A DNA stretch of 64,000 nucleotides from Cyclina sinensis (taxonomy: Eukaryota; Mollusca; Bivalvia; Venerida; Veneridae): NCBI GenBank assembly GCA_012932295.1, contig JAAONU010000009.1, positions 603,697 to 667,696 on the forward strand, read 5' to 3'. Position 1 is the stretch's first letter. The number at the start of each line of letters is the position of its first letter. The translations under genes were made by a program, and so were the position numbers. Shown here in pieces: positions 24,936 to 38,200 of the stretch. Below the pieces are notes generated by a model. It searched no databases, was not told the origin of the DNA, and worked only from the letters and a program-made list of their open reading frames with translations.

Positions 24936-26285
24936 GTTGTTCACACGTTCTTTTTCATATTTAACGGCTGAATTCAGCTAATCACAAGCTTTTAAGTAGC
25001 ATTATTGACAGGTCAAAACTCCATAGCTTTGGTAAATCGAATTTCAAGAAAACTTAAAAAATTCTATTGAACACAACCGGCTTTCCTGTTATATTTTTGC
25101 ACCTTTGAAAGCCATTGTCTTAAAACAAAACAGACAGAGTTATAATATTTACAATGACTGTCTAGCGTGGTGGTTGAATCGATACAATAAGAATTAAGAG
25201 GAACAATAAGTGTATTCTACGTAATTTAGAGTTGACAGAATGAAATATTGACATCATCGTAGATATTATCTTTTTTTAATAGAGCTATGCTTATTATTAT
25301 ATGGATATTTTATTTCATGGTACAGTTATTTCGATCTAGTTGTTTTGCCATTACACTGTCATGTCTGTTCCATTAATAAATGTACCAGTGCTTTCATAAC
25401 TAACGGAATATTCATTATTATCATCAGTACATTTAAACAGTTAAGTGCTAGTTTAATCAGATGAGCTATTATTTAGCAAAATATCGGACATTGGTCGGGA
25501 CTTCTAAGGACACCATGATGAGAGTATGGCAAGGCAAAATTTTGTTTATGAATGTAAATCTACTGGATTTTTTTTTCGTTTCGATGAATATTTCTATAGC
25601 AATAGTGGCTTCTGCTCAAAGGTTTAAAGTTTAAGTATATTCTTGTTCAAAATTACTTTAATGCATGACGGTCAAGAAGAATGTTTTTAATTCAGAAAAT
25701 ATTCAGAAATCACGTACATTAGATCGAAGTATTAAACACTTTTTAAACTTTTGAGGTAAGGTGTTAATGAAAATATACCTTCTAGTATATTTGATAGTAT
25801 CATGTCTGAGCCAGTTAAAAACGATTGTTACTATATGCACCTTTTTTACATTCAATAGTAAAACTTGTTCACATTTAACACGTCAGAAAAAAAATTGGTA
25901 ATGTTTGTTTTTAAAAGAGTGAAAATTCAGTACAAATTGATATTTTTCTCAAAATTTTAGTGTCATTTTGACAAGTATTATATATTCAATTGTGACTGTT
26001 TTACGTTATTTTATTCAGTAACATGTATGTTAAGTTACTATGTATTTTTTTAGTCTCAAAATAAGTCACAGATTATAAATCACATTATATTATTGATCAA
26101 GGAAGATTTATCCAAAATTAAGTATTCATATCTGACAACTACAGATCTAATGAAAGACATTTATGTAAAACACGTAATTACCCTGTTTAGAGATAAAGCT
26201 TAGAACTATGTTCCCACCTTTCTGTTCATCCCTAGACAGAAGTCATTTTATACAGGATATTTGTTGTTGTTTCTTTTTTCTGTGT
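24936..26285. other. intergenic AT-rich DNA, nothing recognised
   Basis: No coding, RNA or element signature was found. Scattered poly-T and poly-A tracts only. Confidence 0.4.
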
Positions 26286-26289
26286 AAGA

Positions 26290-26370
26290 TCGAAAATTTA
26301 TTTCACGAGAGAGCATTAGATTAAATATTTTCTGCGTAGTCTGATGCTTACTCGTGAAATAAATTTTCGA
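26290..26370. repeat. 81-bp hairpin with perfect 20-bp arms
   Basis: TCGAAAATTTATTTCACGAG (26290-26309) is exactly complementary to 26351-26370. The adjoining inner bases (AGAGCATTAGA against its near complement TCTGATGCTTA) extend the pairing imperfectly. This is a foldback or MITE-sized palindrome, untranscribed as far as can be told. Confidence 0.8.
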
Positions 26371-28125
26371 ACTCATACAAAAAAAAAAATATTTTTTATT
26401 TATTTCATACTTTCCTGAACCTTTTTTTTTTGGAAGAAAATACAAGCTGTGAATAAATTCACAATCTCGTTGTGCACCCCAGTGTTTAATAATGTCTGCA
26501 CGTGCAAGATGTTATTCAAATACTACCAAGAAAAACGATTTAATAATTGATAGCCTGCTTACTTTGTACTTACTTTCACCTTCAGTAAGAATAAGGACAA
26601 TTTTCCACGATAACTTTTCGTGATTCATATTGATATAGATAAATACTATAGAAATGTCAACATCAGCAATGAAATATAATATATTCTTGCGCGTTCTGGA
26701 TTTTAAAATGTCCGCCATATTGTTTTTCTGTAAAACTACTCTTTAATAGGATAAGTTAACGTTTTCGTATTTTTCTGGATTACTTAAGTGACGTTGCGTG
26801 TCCTGTGATTCATTTAATCACAGGAATCAAAAGTTTATCGATGTAAACAAGTTAAAGGAACTCATAGATAATCATAGGCATATGTAGAAAACACAACAAG
26901 AATGCAACGCGGTAAATCGTTTTCGGTATCGGGAACTTCATGACGTGTTGTTGTAAACAGGTAATTATGTTTCCAAACGACATACACGCGCTATATACGG
27001 TATATTGGTCTTACCAAATTTTCGGCGCGGGGACGCTATTACGTAGACTAGATTAGTTGCTTTTCATCCCAAGGAGCGATCGCATAAAAACAACTGATAA
27101 CTGTGATGAAAAGCATAATGTCTATACTCAATAAATGATACAGTGAAGAATTATTATCAAAATCTTCAGACAGATATATTGATATTAGCGTAAAAAGTCT
27201 TTCTTTCTTTCTTTCTGTCTTTCTTCCTTTAATGACTTCGATCAAAACTGATCATTATGTCATGTGGGTGGCAAAATTAACAGCCAGATGGGTTTAAAAG
27301 AAACCACTGTATATACAGTTATTATCGCCGTTCCTGGACGGCGATATATACAATTAACAAGATTTGAACAGTTTTGCCTGTACACCGTCTGCCTTTAGCC
27401 AGTCAAAGCGAATTATACATATCACATGATAACAAAATGGACGTCAAAAAGCTTCAGCAAGGGATCCGTAAATGGACTCGCCCAACCGCCATGTTTGTCG
27501 GGTGACTTATTCGTACAACTGAAAAATACAATGATCAATTTACGAACTCAGTACCAGTCTTCAGGCTCTTGCAAGATAAACACAGGATAATCGCAATATT
27601 TTTGGCTACATGTCATTTCTAACTAGAGAATGTAGTCTAAATAAGAGTATGTTTTGTTTGTTTTCCAAAAACTTGCACTTCTAGAAAAAATAAATGCATG
27701 CTTCCGGGCGATTCTAATCAGGATACAAACTCCCCGCAGCGGTTACTACCCCTGATCAGTACAGAAACAGTAGCAAAGCGTGACGAAACCAGTGCGAGGA
27801 GTTTGATCAGATATATCCTAGTTTTATATATGCTTGATAAGAGTCAGGGCAATATCGTATTTTTTACCTTAAATTTATTCTGTTTAAATTGCACATGTAA
27901 TATTCTTACATTCTTTTCACTGCAAAGCATGTTATAAAATTATCAAATTAATAAATGACGAGCATGAAATTCATGCTTCTATGGATAAGACGTCATACGT
28001 GGCTGAACGGCGATTTCAAGCATTTTTGGAAATGCTAATACTTGTAAACACTGTGTAATTAGCTACCAGTGAGAATAATTTAGAGTCCAAAAGTAAATGC
28101 TCTGAGAACATGTGTACAGTTTAAA
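26371..28125. other. intergenic; weak candidate first exons only
   Basis: Two possible gene starts, neither proven. On the minus strand an ATGGCGGACATTTT start at 26718 (context AATATGGCGG, YY1-like) opens about 50 codons before GTAAGT. On the plus strand ATGGACGTC at 27436 opens 22 codons to TGA. No downstream exon could be joined to either. The interval between them has more CpG than its surroundings. A CTTT microsatellite lies near 27.20 kb. Confidence 0.25.
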
Positions 28126-30525
28126 AGGTAGCCGGCTTTACCTCTTAAAACTATTTACAAATACAATATCATTACATTGACCCAACAGCCTGCTTAAACG
28201 ATTCAACTGTAACAATAGGGACAGTTGACTCAGACAGGCTGTTCCAGACTGGTATTAACCTTGGGAAATAAGAAAACTTAAAACATTCTGTATGAGGAGA
28301 TGGTCTTTGATATTGGAAGGGATGACTATGTCTGGTTCTAAGTGACCTATTTGTAATTGGAGACAAATACTTTTCCTTATCTATATAAACAAGATTATTA
28401 TGAATCTTGTAAAAAAAGACTAAACTGGTAATTTTTCTTCTGTGTTCCAGACTAACCAAATTTATATCTACTAATAAGTCACCAACACAACGAGATCTAC
28501 GCAACCTTCTACAAGCCCACCTTGCTGCTGTACGTTGTACCTTTTCAACCCTTTGTATGTTGTTTTGAGTATAAGGGTTCCATATGGGGGATGCATACTC
28601 AACCTGTGGTCTAACTAAGGTTTTGTAAGCCATAAGTCTAGTATGTTGAGGGGAAAAGGATAGGTTACGGCGTAAAAATCCTAATATTCTTGTGGCCTTG
28701 CCAGTCACACTGTCTATATGTTTTGACCAATCTAGGGTGTTAGTTAGAGTAACACCCAGATACTTAGTAGAATCTACTGCTTCCAGGACTTGACCATGCA
28801 GCAAGTAATTGTGATTAATTAATTTTGCTTGTCTGTGTCACGAGAGTCTCATAACTTCACATTTGGCCACATTAAATTTCATTAACCAAGTTTGCTCCCA
28901 TTGTTGCAGTTTATTCAGATCGTTTTGTAGGATAAGACAATCTGTGTATGAAGTAATATCGCGGTATAAAACGCAGTCATCTGCGAAAAGATGCACTGTT
29001 GATGTAATACCATCAGGCAAGTCATTCATAAATAATTAAAACAAGACTGGCCCTAGCACAGAACCTTGTGGCACTCAGGATACCACAGGGGCCGGGTCTG
29101 TCTCTGCACCTTCCAAAACCACGACCTGTGGCCTATCATTTAATCAAGATGCAATCCATCTTAGAGTGGTACCCCGTATCCCATAAAAATGTAGTTTGTG
29201 CAAGAGTCTCTTATGAGGCACTTTATCAAAGGCCTTGGCAAAATCCATGATCAGTATTTCTGTCTGAGCTTGTTTTTTAGATCTGACACTATCAAGGTCG
29301 TGAACAAACTGGACTAACTGAGTCTCACAAGACCTTTTTTCACGAAATCCATGCTGAAAATTAGACAGGATATTTGACCTAGAGACATATTTTATTATGT
29401 GACTAACAAATATATGATCTAGTACCTTACAGGAAATACATGTAAATGAAACTGGTCTATAATTGGCCGGGTTGTTATCTCCCTTTTTGAAAATAGAGAC
29501 AACTGAGGCATTCCGCCAGTCCCTTGGGACTTGACCTGTACTTAGGGAAAGGTTAAACATAAAAGACAGTATGTCTGCAAGTTCACCAGAGCGTTCCTTT
29601 AGAATGCGGGCATTAACACAGTCAGGACCTGAAGCCTTATTTGGATTAAGACTATTCAGTAACTTCAATACATGAATATCTGACATAGATGAGTAACTAC
29701 TATGTCCCATGTCAGGCATTACTGAGTCACTTTCAATAGTGAAGGCAGAATGAAACTGTTTATTTAAAATGTCGGCCTTATCCTTATTGTCAGTCTTACT
29801 GATACCATTATCTCTAAGTGATGTGATGCCTTTGGAACCACCCTTTAAGTTATTGACATAAGACCAGAACTTTTTAACATGACCTTTTCCGCCTTCTTTT
29901 GGAGAGGAACTTTCATCAAATATGTTATTGACATATCTATAATGAGCATCTCTAATAACTTTCTGAACATGAGACCTCATTTCTTTGTACTTTTCATAAA
30001 TGTGTGGATCTTTACTCTTACGAGCCTTCCTAAAGAGACGATTGCGTTTTCCGATCATTTTCCTTATGTTCATATCGATCATGGGTAACCAACCTCAGAC
30101 GGGGACATTTTGGAAGGTATAAATTTATCAATACCTATTAAGATTTTGCCTTAAATTCACACCATAACTCCTCCACTGTATAAGTTATAGAACGAGACAA
30201 GGCACAGTCTCTGAAATCACCTAGATATGTCTTCAGACCTAGCATGTCTGCTTTTTTATATAGGTAGATTTTCCTACTGGTTTTTAACACCCTCTTGGAT
30301 TTAATATCATATTCAATTAAAACGATATCATGATCCGCTTTACCAATAGGTGGAAGAGATTTAACCCTAGTGACCGGAGCTGGGTTATTAGTTAAGAGTA
30401 AATCTAACATTCTATCCTTGCGAGTGGGCAGATTAACAACCTGACTAAGACAATGTTCTTTGACGATGTCAACAAGTTGTTGTTGAATTTGAATCAATGA
30501 CCATCTATTCTTCAGATATTTTGTT
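28126..30525 (-). mobile_element. 5'-truncated non-LTR retrotransposon (LINE), degenerate
   Basis: On the minus strand, 30497-30138 encodes the end of an AP-endonuclease-like domain (PTRKDRMLDLLLTNNP, GKADHDIVLIEYD). After two frameshifts (near 30140 and 30095) 30082-29144 encodes the linker and RT fingers (VVSIFKKGDNNPANYRPVSF, NFQHGFREKRSCETQL, ILIMDFAKAFDKVPH). The same frame continues through in-frame stops with QGSVLGPVLF, the catalytic FADDC (YADD-type) around 28.98 kb, and KYLGVTLTNTLDWSKHID. The frame ends at 28172. The protein layout suits the Jockey/CR1 group. Several stops are TGA in place of likely CGA or TGG, typical of decay. The 5' end of the endonuclease is missing, as with most LINE insertions. 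Not mobile by itself. Confidence 0.85.
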
Positions 30526-30904
30526 TATTTTTACCAGTTTGAACCTTTTTGAAGTTCTTAGCAGACGACCATTTTGTTGTTCTTTGTTTACCTGCATGTA
30601 TATTGTTAGTAGATAAACAAAGTGGGGTTCTTGTGTAAATAAGTGAATGGGATGCTCTTTGGGCGGGGAAAAGGAGTACGGCACGGCGAAAACAATCTTT
30701 AGTAAATTTCACTAGTGGTTTATCAGAAAATTATCTATTGTTATACTACAGTAAAACACTGGAAAGTATGAAATAAAATGATAACTTCAAACTGGTACCG
30801 ACAGTACTTTGTTGTGTGAAATTAGCCTGCTCACTAGTAAAAACAATAATAATTAATCAATGCCAAAATAGTCGATGGCAATTAAAAATTACTCGAGTCT
30901 TTAT
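30526..30904. other. short AT-rich spacer
   Basis: Sequence between the LINE 5' truncation point and the next TIR element. No gene or repeat was recognised. Confidence 0.35.
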
Positions 30905-31969
30905 GTCTGACGGACAAAACGGACCATGGACAAAACGGACCAGACAAAACGGACCATTTTTGGGAACAAAACGGACCATAATGTGAGACGAAACGGACCA
31001 TATCCAGGGACAAAACGGACCATCCCAAAAAAAATAACCTTTACTCCAGTTAGATTCATATCAGCTATGTTAATGAGTTGCGAAAACATAATTACTACTT
31101 GACAAGATTAATTTAATTGCGGTTATCCATTTAGGCATATGATGTTTTTGCAGCTATGATGTTTTTGCGACAATAACAAATTACATTAGACACATCTAAT
31201 TGTAATTAACTATAATTTGGAAACAAAAGAAAAACAAACAGCAAATTACATTTTTTTTTAATTTCTTCTTCATTAATCTAATATATAATATAATCAGTTT
31301 TGATGAAAAATACGGGCAGTTAATTTCAAATTATTATACTAATTAAAAAAAATATAAGTTTAACATATGTGCCGATGTATTGGCCATGTTCACATATAAA
31401 TTCACTTATAAAGACTCAGTGGCCGAGTGGTTTGTGCGCTGGGCTACGAAACTAGCGACCATGGTTCGATTCCGTGTTGCGACTGCGTTATCGACTGATT
31501 TCCCAGGACTGGGTGGTAACCTACCGGGTACTGTTTCCAGCAGTATCGGCCTAGACTGAGGATCGGGGAGGTAAAATACACGCACCGTGGGCTCTTCTGG
31601 AAATAAGTTTTCCATCCACACCAGGTGGGGACTTTCGTTGACTACCCACGTTAAATAATAAACCTTTACCTTTACTTTTATATGATGCATTATTCTACAC
31701 ACCTACAACACCTCAGGATGGAAGCCAAAAATACATACTAGTATGATGGCAAATTTTACTTTCTTTTGTAAGATGCATTAAACTACACACCTTAAACGCC
31801 TCATAATGGAAGCTGATATAAATTTAACTAGAGTAAAAATCAATTTTTGGATGGTCCGTTTTGTCCCTGGATATGGTCCGTTTCGTTTCATATTATGGTC
31901 CGTTTTGTCCCAAAAAATGGTCCGTTTTGTCTGGTCGGTTTTGTCCATGGTCCGTTTTGTCCGTAATTC
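30905..31969. mobile_element. TIR element with ACGGACAAAACGGACCAT-rich ends, 8-bp TSD
   Basis: The left end carries six copies of a GACAAAACGGACCAT-type motif within about 115 bases (30910-31025). The right end (31850-31964) carries the same series inverted, and the similarity continues inwards for roughly another 40 bases. GTCTTTAT occurs at 30897-30904 and 31970-31977, an apparent 8-base target duplication as left by hAT-type transposases. The interior has no transposase and contains a SINE (31411-31680) plus a duplicated ~40-base block (31.68 and 31.77 kb). It is a non-autonomous element invaded by a SINE. Confidence 0.75.
31411..31680 (+). mobile_element. full-length tRNA-derived SINE
   Basis: A tRNA-Ser/Leu-like head (A box CAGTGGCCGAGTGGTTTGTG, B box GGTTCGATTCCGTG) is followed by a non-tRNA body. 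The element ends in AATAATAAACC and a repeated CTTTAC tail, as in SINEs that borrow a LINE 3' end. The head keeps TGGCCGAGTGG, the best-conserved Pol III promoter in the window, so it may be the youngest SINE here. It lies inside the 30.9-32.0 kb TIR element. Confidence 0.8.
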
Positions 31970-32274
31970 GTCTTTATCATGAAGAAAGCAATTAATTAGT
32001 TTGTAGAACTGTATAACTAGCACAGTAATCATTTACTCCACTATTACACACAACGATGTTTCCTTTATATTTTGTATATACCTTCTTGTAGTTTAAAATA
32101 ATTTGGGTTAAATAGTTACTCTTTAAATGGAGGTTAATATAGTTCATTGTTTACAATTCATTTCCGGGTTCTCGTAGTACACGTTATCGTCATTTTACTA
32201 GCAGATTTTTTCTTCAAATTAAGATTCTAAGTGTAAATTTTTGAAAACAATATATAAAATATTTAGCAAGGACA

Positions 32275-35200
32275 ATGGAGGACCTACAGAAAAGAGTTCA
32301 AGAACTGGAAGCGGAGTTAGAAACCTTGCGGAAGCAAAATAAATCTGTTGGCCGGGAAAAAATATCTCAGATGAGCTCTGAAGTTGTAGATTCTAACCCC
32401 TACAGGTATCAGTTAGTCACATAAAACTTATGTGTTTTTTTTGTTTCTCTGTTGCAGACAGTCAGCTGTTTTCAAGCATCAAATTTTTTTACTTACTATA
32501 TTGATATAAGTTAACATATGTTCATGAGTAGATGACCAGCCCATTTGTCTTGATAGCTTTTGACTTTATAAATTTTGTTATTTATTTTCAGCTTGACAAA
32601 TTAAGTGTGATGGAAACTGATAATATATTTAATATATTGTCAGTTTATTACCAGATAAAAGCAACATGTCTCAAAAACAATACAAATTTACAAAAGTATA
32701 ATTATTACCTTATCATGGTTAACATTACTGGTAATTAAACATATTGAAAACAGGCAAAATAATGATTATTCTTACACTATCCGCAATTCGCTGACAATAA
32801 ACAAAGAAGGAATTGAGCGTGATACAGTATAGAATTCGCGTGCGCCCCATGACGTCACTGCATACTACTTTTGGCTGTTCTTATTTGTCATTATAAAGCG
32901 ATAATTGTTTTAAGATATTTTTATAGTGAAATATTGTTATGGACTATATTATCTTCTTTGATGTTCATCTGTGATAAAATTATACATAAAAAAATTATCT
33001 GTTTAAATGTAAATTATTGACTGATAAGTTAAAATGACCTTGTTTTCATTTTCACGTGGGAAATGAATAGCGGCGTAAACAGAATAGGCTGTCAGGTACA
33101 AAAACCGTAAGAAATGGCATGATAAGAAGTGCACATAGTTGTGTCGTTATAACTATACATATGTGTTAGAATGGAAATAGATTTTTAAGTTTTTGTGATC
33201 TATCGTCGAATATAGCATGGTATCTTGTTCAGATGTGTTATTATTTAAGCACTCAGGCCTAAGGCCTTCATGATTAAATTAATACGCATCTGAACTCGAC
33301 ACCGTGCTATATTTGACGTGGGGCATTTAAACTTAAAATCTATTTCCTCAACTGATTTGGCTAAAGAAAATCAGTTCTCGGCTTAAGTATGACGTCAGTC
33401 GAGCCATTAACCAATCAGATAACAGTAACTAACTAATATAAGCATTCAGTTGTCGGTCGTTACTCGGACTTTATCGTTGGAGCCTATATGACTTTAAAGT
33501 CGTTTGTTATGAAACCTAACAACTTAAAATAATTAGAATCGTTAAAATGCACTTATCAGGCTGTATATGGCACGCCAATTGTCAAATTATTACGTGAACC
33601 TATGTATACGGTCGAAAAACTAGGATTTACGGTTGATAAACCAGGTTTTTCAAACGTAAACCCTAGTTTTTCGAATATTAACTTATATTTTCGAGCGAAA
33701 TCATGGGTTAACGTCGTAAACCGTAGTTTACGCTCGTAAACCATAGATCACGTTTGAAAACACAAGTTTACGGTCATAAATATAGGTTACGTTTGTAAAC
33801 TATCCTTTACGAGCGTAAACCGGGGTTCACGAGATAGTGTCCGTAAACACAGGATAACGGTTGAAATCCTTTGTTTAGTTGAAAAACCTAGTTTATCAAT
33901 TGTAAACTATGGTTTACATTCGATATTTAAGATTATGAAATCAAACATGCATTTCGAGCGTTAACATGTGTTTACAATCGAGAACCTATGTTTTCAAGCG
34001 TGAACCTACATTTACGGCCGTGAACCCATGTTTACGATCGTGATCATAGGTTAATGACTAGCTTTCGTATTTTTTTCAAGCGAAAACATGGGATAACGTC
34101 GAGAACCATAGTTCACGCTCGTAAATGTACATTCACGTTCGTAGACCTAAGTTATAATTGTTTCGAAAAACCTAGTTTATCGAACGTAAATATAGGTTCA
34201 AGAGCGTAATCTAGGGATTACGACGGATATCCTATATTTATGCTCGAAAATATAGGATAAAATTCGATAAAAACCTGCTTTATTGATCATAAATCCTAGA
34301 TTAACAGGCGTAAACATATGTTTACGTTATTTTGGACAGTTGACTTCCCTTGAATAATTTTACGGAATTTAACCAGGGTTTTCGAACAAAAACGTCGGAT
34401 AAGGGTCGTGAACCATAGTTTACGGACGTGAACTTAGGTTTACGTTTGATAAACTAAATTGCTGAGAAAAAATATGAATTTACGAACGTAAATATAGGTT
34501 TTGAGTCGTAAACCTATGTTCACGGTCGCAAACCCAAGTTTACGGTGGTCATCTTAGGATAACGACCGAAATTCTAATATAATTTGAGAAACCTAGTTTA
34601 TCGAACTTAAACATAAAATCACGAGCGTAAACTACGGTTTACGGCCGTTATCCTATGTTTACGCTCGAAAATAGAGGTTAAACATCGAAAAACCAGGTTT
34701 TACGTTTGAAAAACCTAGACTATCGACCGTAAATCCTAGTTTTACGAGCGTAAACATAGGTTCACGTAATAATTGGACAATTGGCGTGCCATAGCTGTAG
34801 CTCTCAGAAATTAAGACAGTTCCTTTTGTTATATGTTCTAGTTTTTGTAATTTTTTATCTTGAAGTTACATATAGCTCAACATTAAAATCTGAGTTACAC
34901 CCAAGTACGGATATACTACCTTTAAGAAATACCCGGATGTGTAAAGCCGAGAATATATTACTATTATTAGTAAACAACTTTAATCCAAACACTAAGGGCA
35001 TCCAGTTAGAAAATTGGCCCTGGTCCAAATATTTCAGTAAAGATCAGTATATGGTAAGAGGCTACAATACACAGGACAATTAACCTCCTGTGGTGACCCT
35101 TGTGGTGACTTGGAAATATACAAGCATAACCAGGCATAATTTACATGGGTGGTTAAATTCCAACATACCTGTATACCTCCTTTCGAGGTTTTGTAGTTTA

Positions 35201-38200
35201 GTATAATGTTAGATTAGCCTTGTAATGTAAAATAATTGTTGCCATGTTGGAGGACGTCCATTGGATACAAGAAAAGCATTTTATAAGATTTTGTTTTAAA
35301 ACATTCCTTCTCAGTGAGCTTGGCTATAAAATAATGATAAATCAAGTCTCATTTTTGTGTATTAATTAATATTAGACAAGTCAACATTTGTAGCAAGCAG
35401 CAGTGAATGACCCCTGTGCTAGGAAACCTTTGACTTCAAAATATACATTTTTATTAAAAAAAAGAGGCACTTTGACATTAAGGTTTTGACTGCTGATGAC
35501 TTTAACTGATATGATGAATAGTGACCAATGTTTACCATAAGGCTAAAGTCAAAATTTGTTTGAATGTAGATGCATACAAACAGCATGGTTAAAATTTGAC
35601 ACAGTATAACTGTATTTCTATAAATGATTAATTTTAATCTTCTTGTCTTATTTCAAAAATGTAATGGTTATATCTTGTTGCATAGAGACACTTTATTAAA
35701 ACTAGATGGGTGTTCAGTGGAACACTTGTGTCGCCCTTGGGTACTCTGTTAGAATAACTAAAAAGGTAAACAAGAGCCTGCTGGAAAAGACAGCATGCTA
35801 GTCAAAGTACTACAATACCTGTCCACAGACAGCATGCTCCACTTTTCTCAGTGCTGGATAATTAATTATAAGCCAAGTTAAACAAGAGGCCCAAGTGAAA
35901 AAAAATTGACTGGGGCAGGGCAAGTACCTTGTCATACAAGATGATAAAAATTTTTGGGTCAAGTAGTTATGTATTTAAAAAAAAAATATGGGTCATCTGG
36001 AGTCACAAACTAGGTCACAGAGTCCAAATATGAAAAAACCTTTTTAACACTCTAAAGATAGCGTTTTCAGTCCAAATAACCTGGAAATTTGTCAGAAAGC
36101 TTAATTCTATGGTTTTTAGGTCAAGTTTGAATATGGGTCATCTGGAGTCGAAACATCTAGGTCACAGAGCCTAAATATCGAAAAACTTGGTAACACTGTA
36201 GGGGCTACATTTTCAGTCCAAATGTACTGGAAATTTGTCAGAAAGGTTGTTTTGATGATTTGTAGCTCAAGTTTGGATATGGCTTATCTGGGGTCAAAAA
36301 CTAGGTCACAGAGCCTAAATATCAAAAAACCTTGTTAACACTGTAGAGGCTTCTTTTCAGTCTAAATATCCTGGAAATTTGTCAGAGAGATTGTTTTGAT
36401 AATTTCTAGCTCAAGTTCGAATATGGGACATCTAGGTTAAAAAACTAGGTCATATAGCCCAAATATGGAAAAACCTTGTTAACACTCTAGAGGTAACATT
36501 TTCAGTACAAATAACCTTGAAATTTGTCAAAGAGATTGTTTCAATAATTTCTAGGTCAAGTTCGAATATGGGTCATCTGGGGTCAATTAACCAGGTCCAT
36601 AGCAACTTTGTTAAAAGCAGTCATAATCAGGTGAGCGATACAGGGCCATCATGGCCCTCTTGTGTAACATTAGAACCACAGCATAGAATTTATCATTCTT
36701 CTACTGTTTCACATTTTTTCCAATTGTCAATGTAATAAGTTACAGAATTGGTCACCTAATTATAGATATAATGATGCAGGTGTCTAAATGTTTCTTCAAT
36801 GCAGGATTAAGTTATGCCCCCCGACAAACAGACAGACAGATTGGAAAGTGTCAACATCTACATGATTCCCTTTGCATATAATGCTTAAAAACTTCCATCT
36901 TCATAACATACAAAAACAGTTAATGTAAATCTAGAGCAACTACATATTCCTCAAGCTTCTCCAAAAACTCACACACATTCGCTCCGGAAAATGACATTGT
37001 CACAATATCACAATTTTCAAGATAATGAGCTGTATATTTGGTTTGACTATGACCTATAATAAGAGCCATGGCTTTAACACAGAATATTATTTCCAGTATA
37101 AAATTTCCTTTTGGAAGTGAATTCCTTGTTTGGCATAAGACGAAATACTGATATAACATCTATCTATCTGAGCTTATTTACCGTCAGTACCGGTTGCCCA
37201 TATGACCGACGCCCCCTGAAGAGATTAGTTATTTTATGTTATGGGGGTAGTGCAAGATACAGATTAGCATCCCATTCCAGAGACACCCCTGGTTCTTTAA
37301 CATGCTCAGTGTATAGCACTGATACATGGGACCTCGGTTTCATGTCTCATTCGAAAGACTATTAGTAATGTTAGTGGAAGAGCGGGAGATCAAACATCTA
37401 CCAATAAAGTTTCATGTTAATATCTCTTATACTTTGTGAGATATGCCGCAAACAAAAAATAAGTATGAGAAATTCAAAGGGCAATAACTCAAAAATTAAT
37501 TAAGCAAGAGTTATGGTTCTTGTGCACTGCATCGTGTAAGATGTGGCCTGTGGTTCGAACAGCCTATGAAAGTAATTTTACATGACAGTCATTTTCTAAA
37601 GATCCACCCATCTCTGAAGACCCAAATAAACAGTCTGATTGGAAAGCAAACCTGGAGAGACAAATTGTGTCAAAAGACCCTCTTGGACATGGACCCTTTG
37701 TATAAAAATGAACCCCACTCCCAGACAGACAATCTCCAGGGACCCCACATGCTGTCTCCCCCTCCTGCTGACAGACCATCTCCAGGACTCCTCAGACAGG
37801 GACCATATGGACAATCTATGGAAGGCATCTTTTCTTTTTCACCCCCCTCCCTCCCCTGTAAATCCTACCAAAATACCCCCATTGGAATTGTATAAAAGGC
37901 ATCTTTTCTTTTTCAACCCCCCCCCCCGGCATCTTTTCTTTTTTCAACCCCCTCGGACAAATCTCTAAAAAATACCCCCTTGGACAAGTTATGGCAGGTA
38001 CATCCTTGGACAATTCATGGAAGGCATAGAGATCTGTTAGTGTTCAACCCCCCTTGGACAGTATATATGGAAGGCATTTTTTCCTTGTTCAACCTCCGTG
38101 GACAAATCAAGGTGTTCCAACCCCCCCTTGGACAAATCCCTCCAAAATACCCCCCTTGGACAAAAAAATGTGCCTTCCATAGGGGGGGCACGGATATTTT

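Noticed and set aside
26512..26718. First exon of a minus-strand gene (MADILKSRTRK)
   Set aside because: The ATGGCGGA context is attractive, but no second exon could be joined; kept only as a weak note.
34781..35083. 100-codon plus frame starting [19 protein letters not shown]
   Set aside because: It has a hydrophobic start but begins inside the TIR element border and lies in a UBA5 intron; no motif and no downstream exon.
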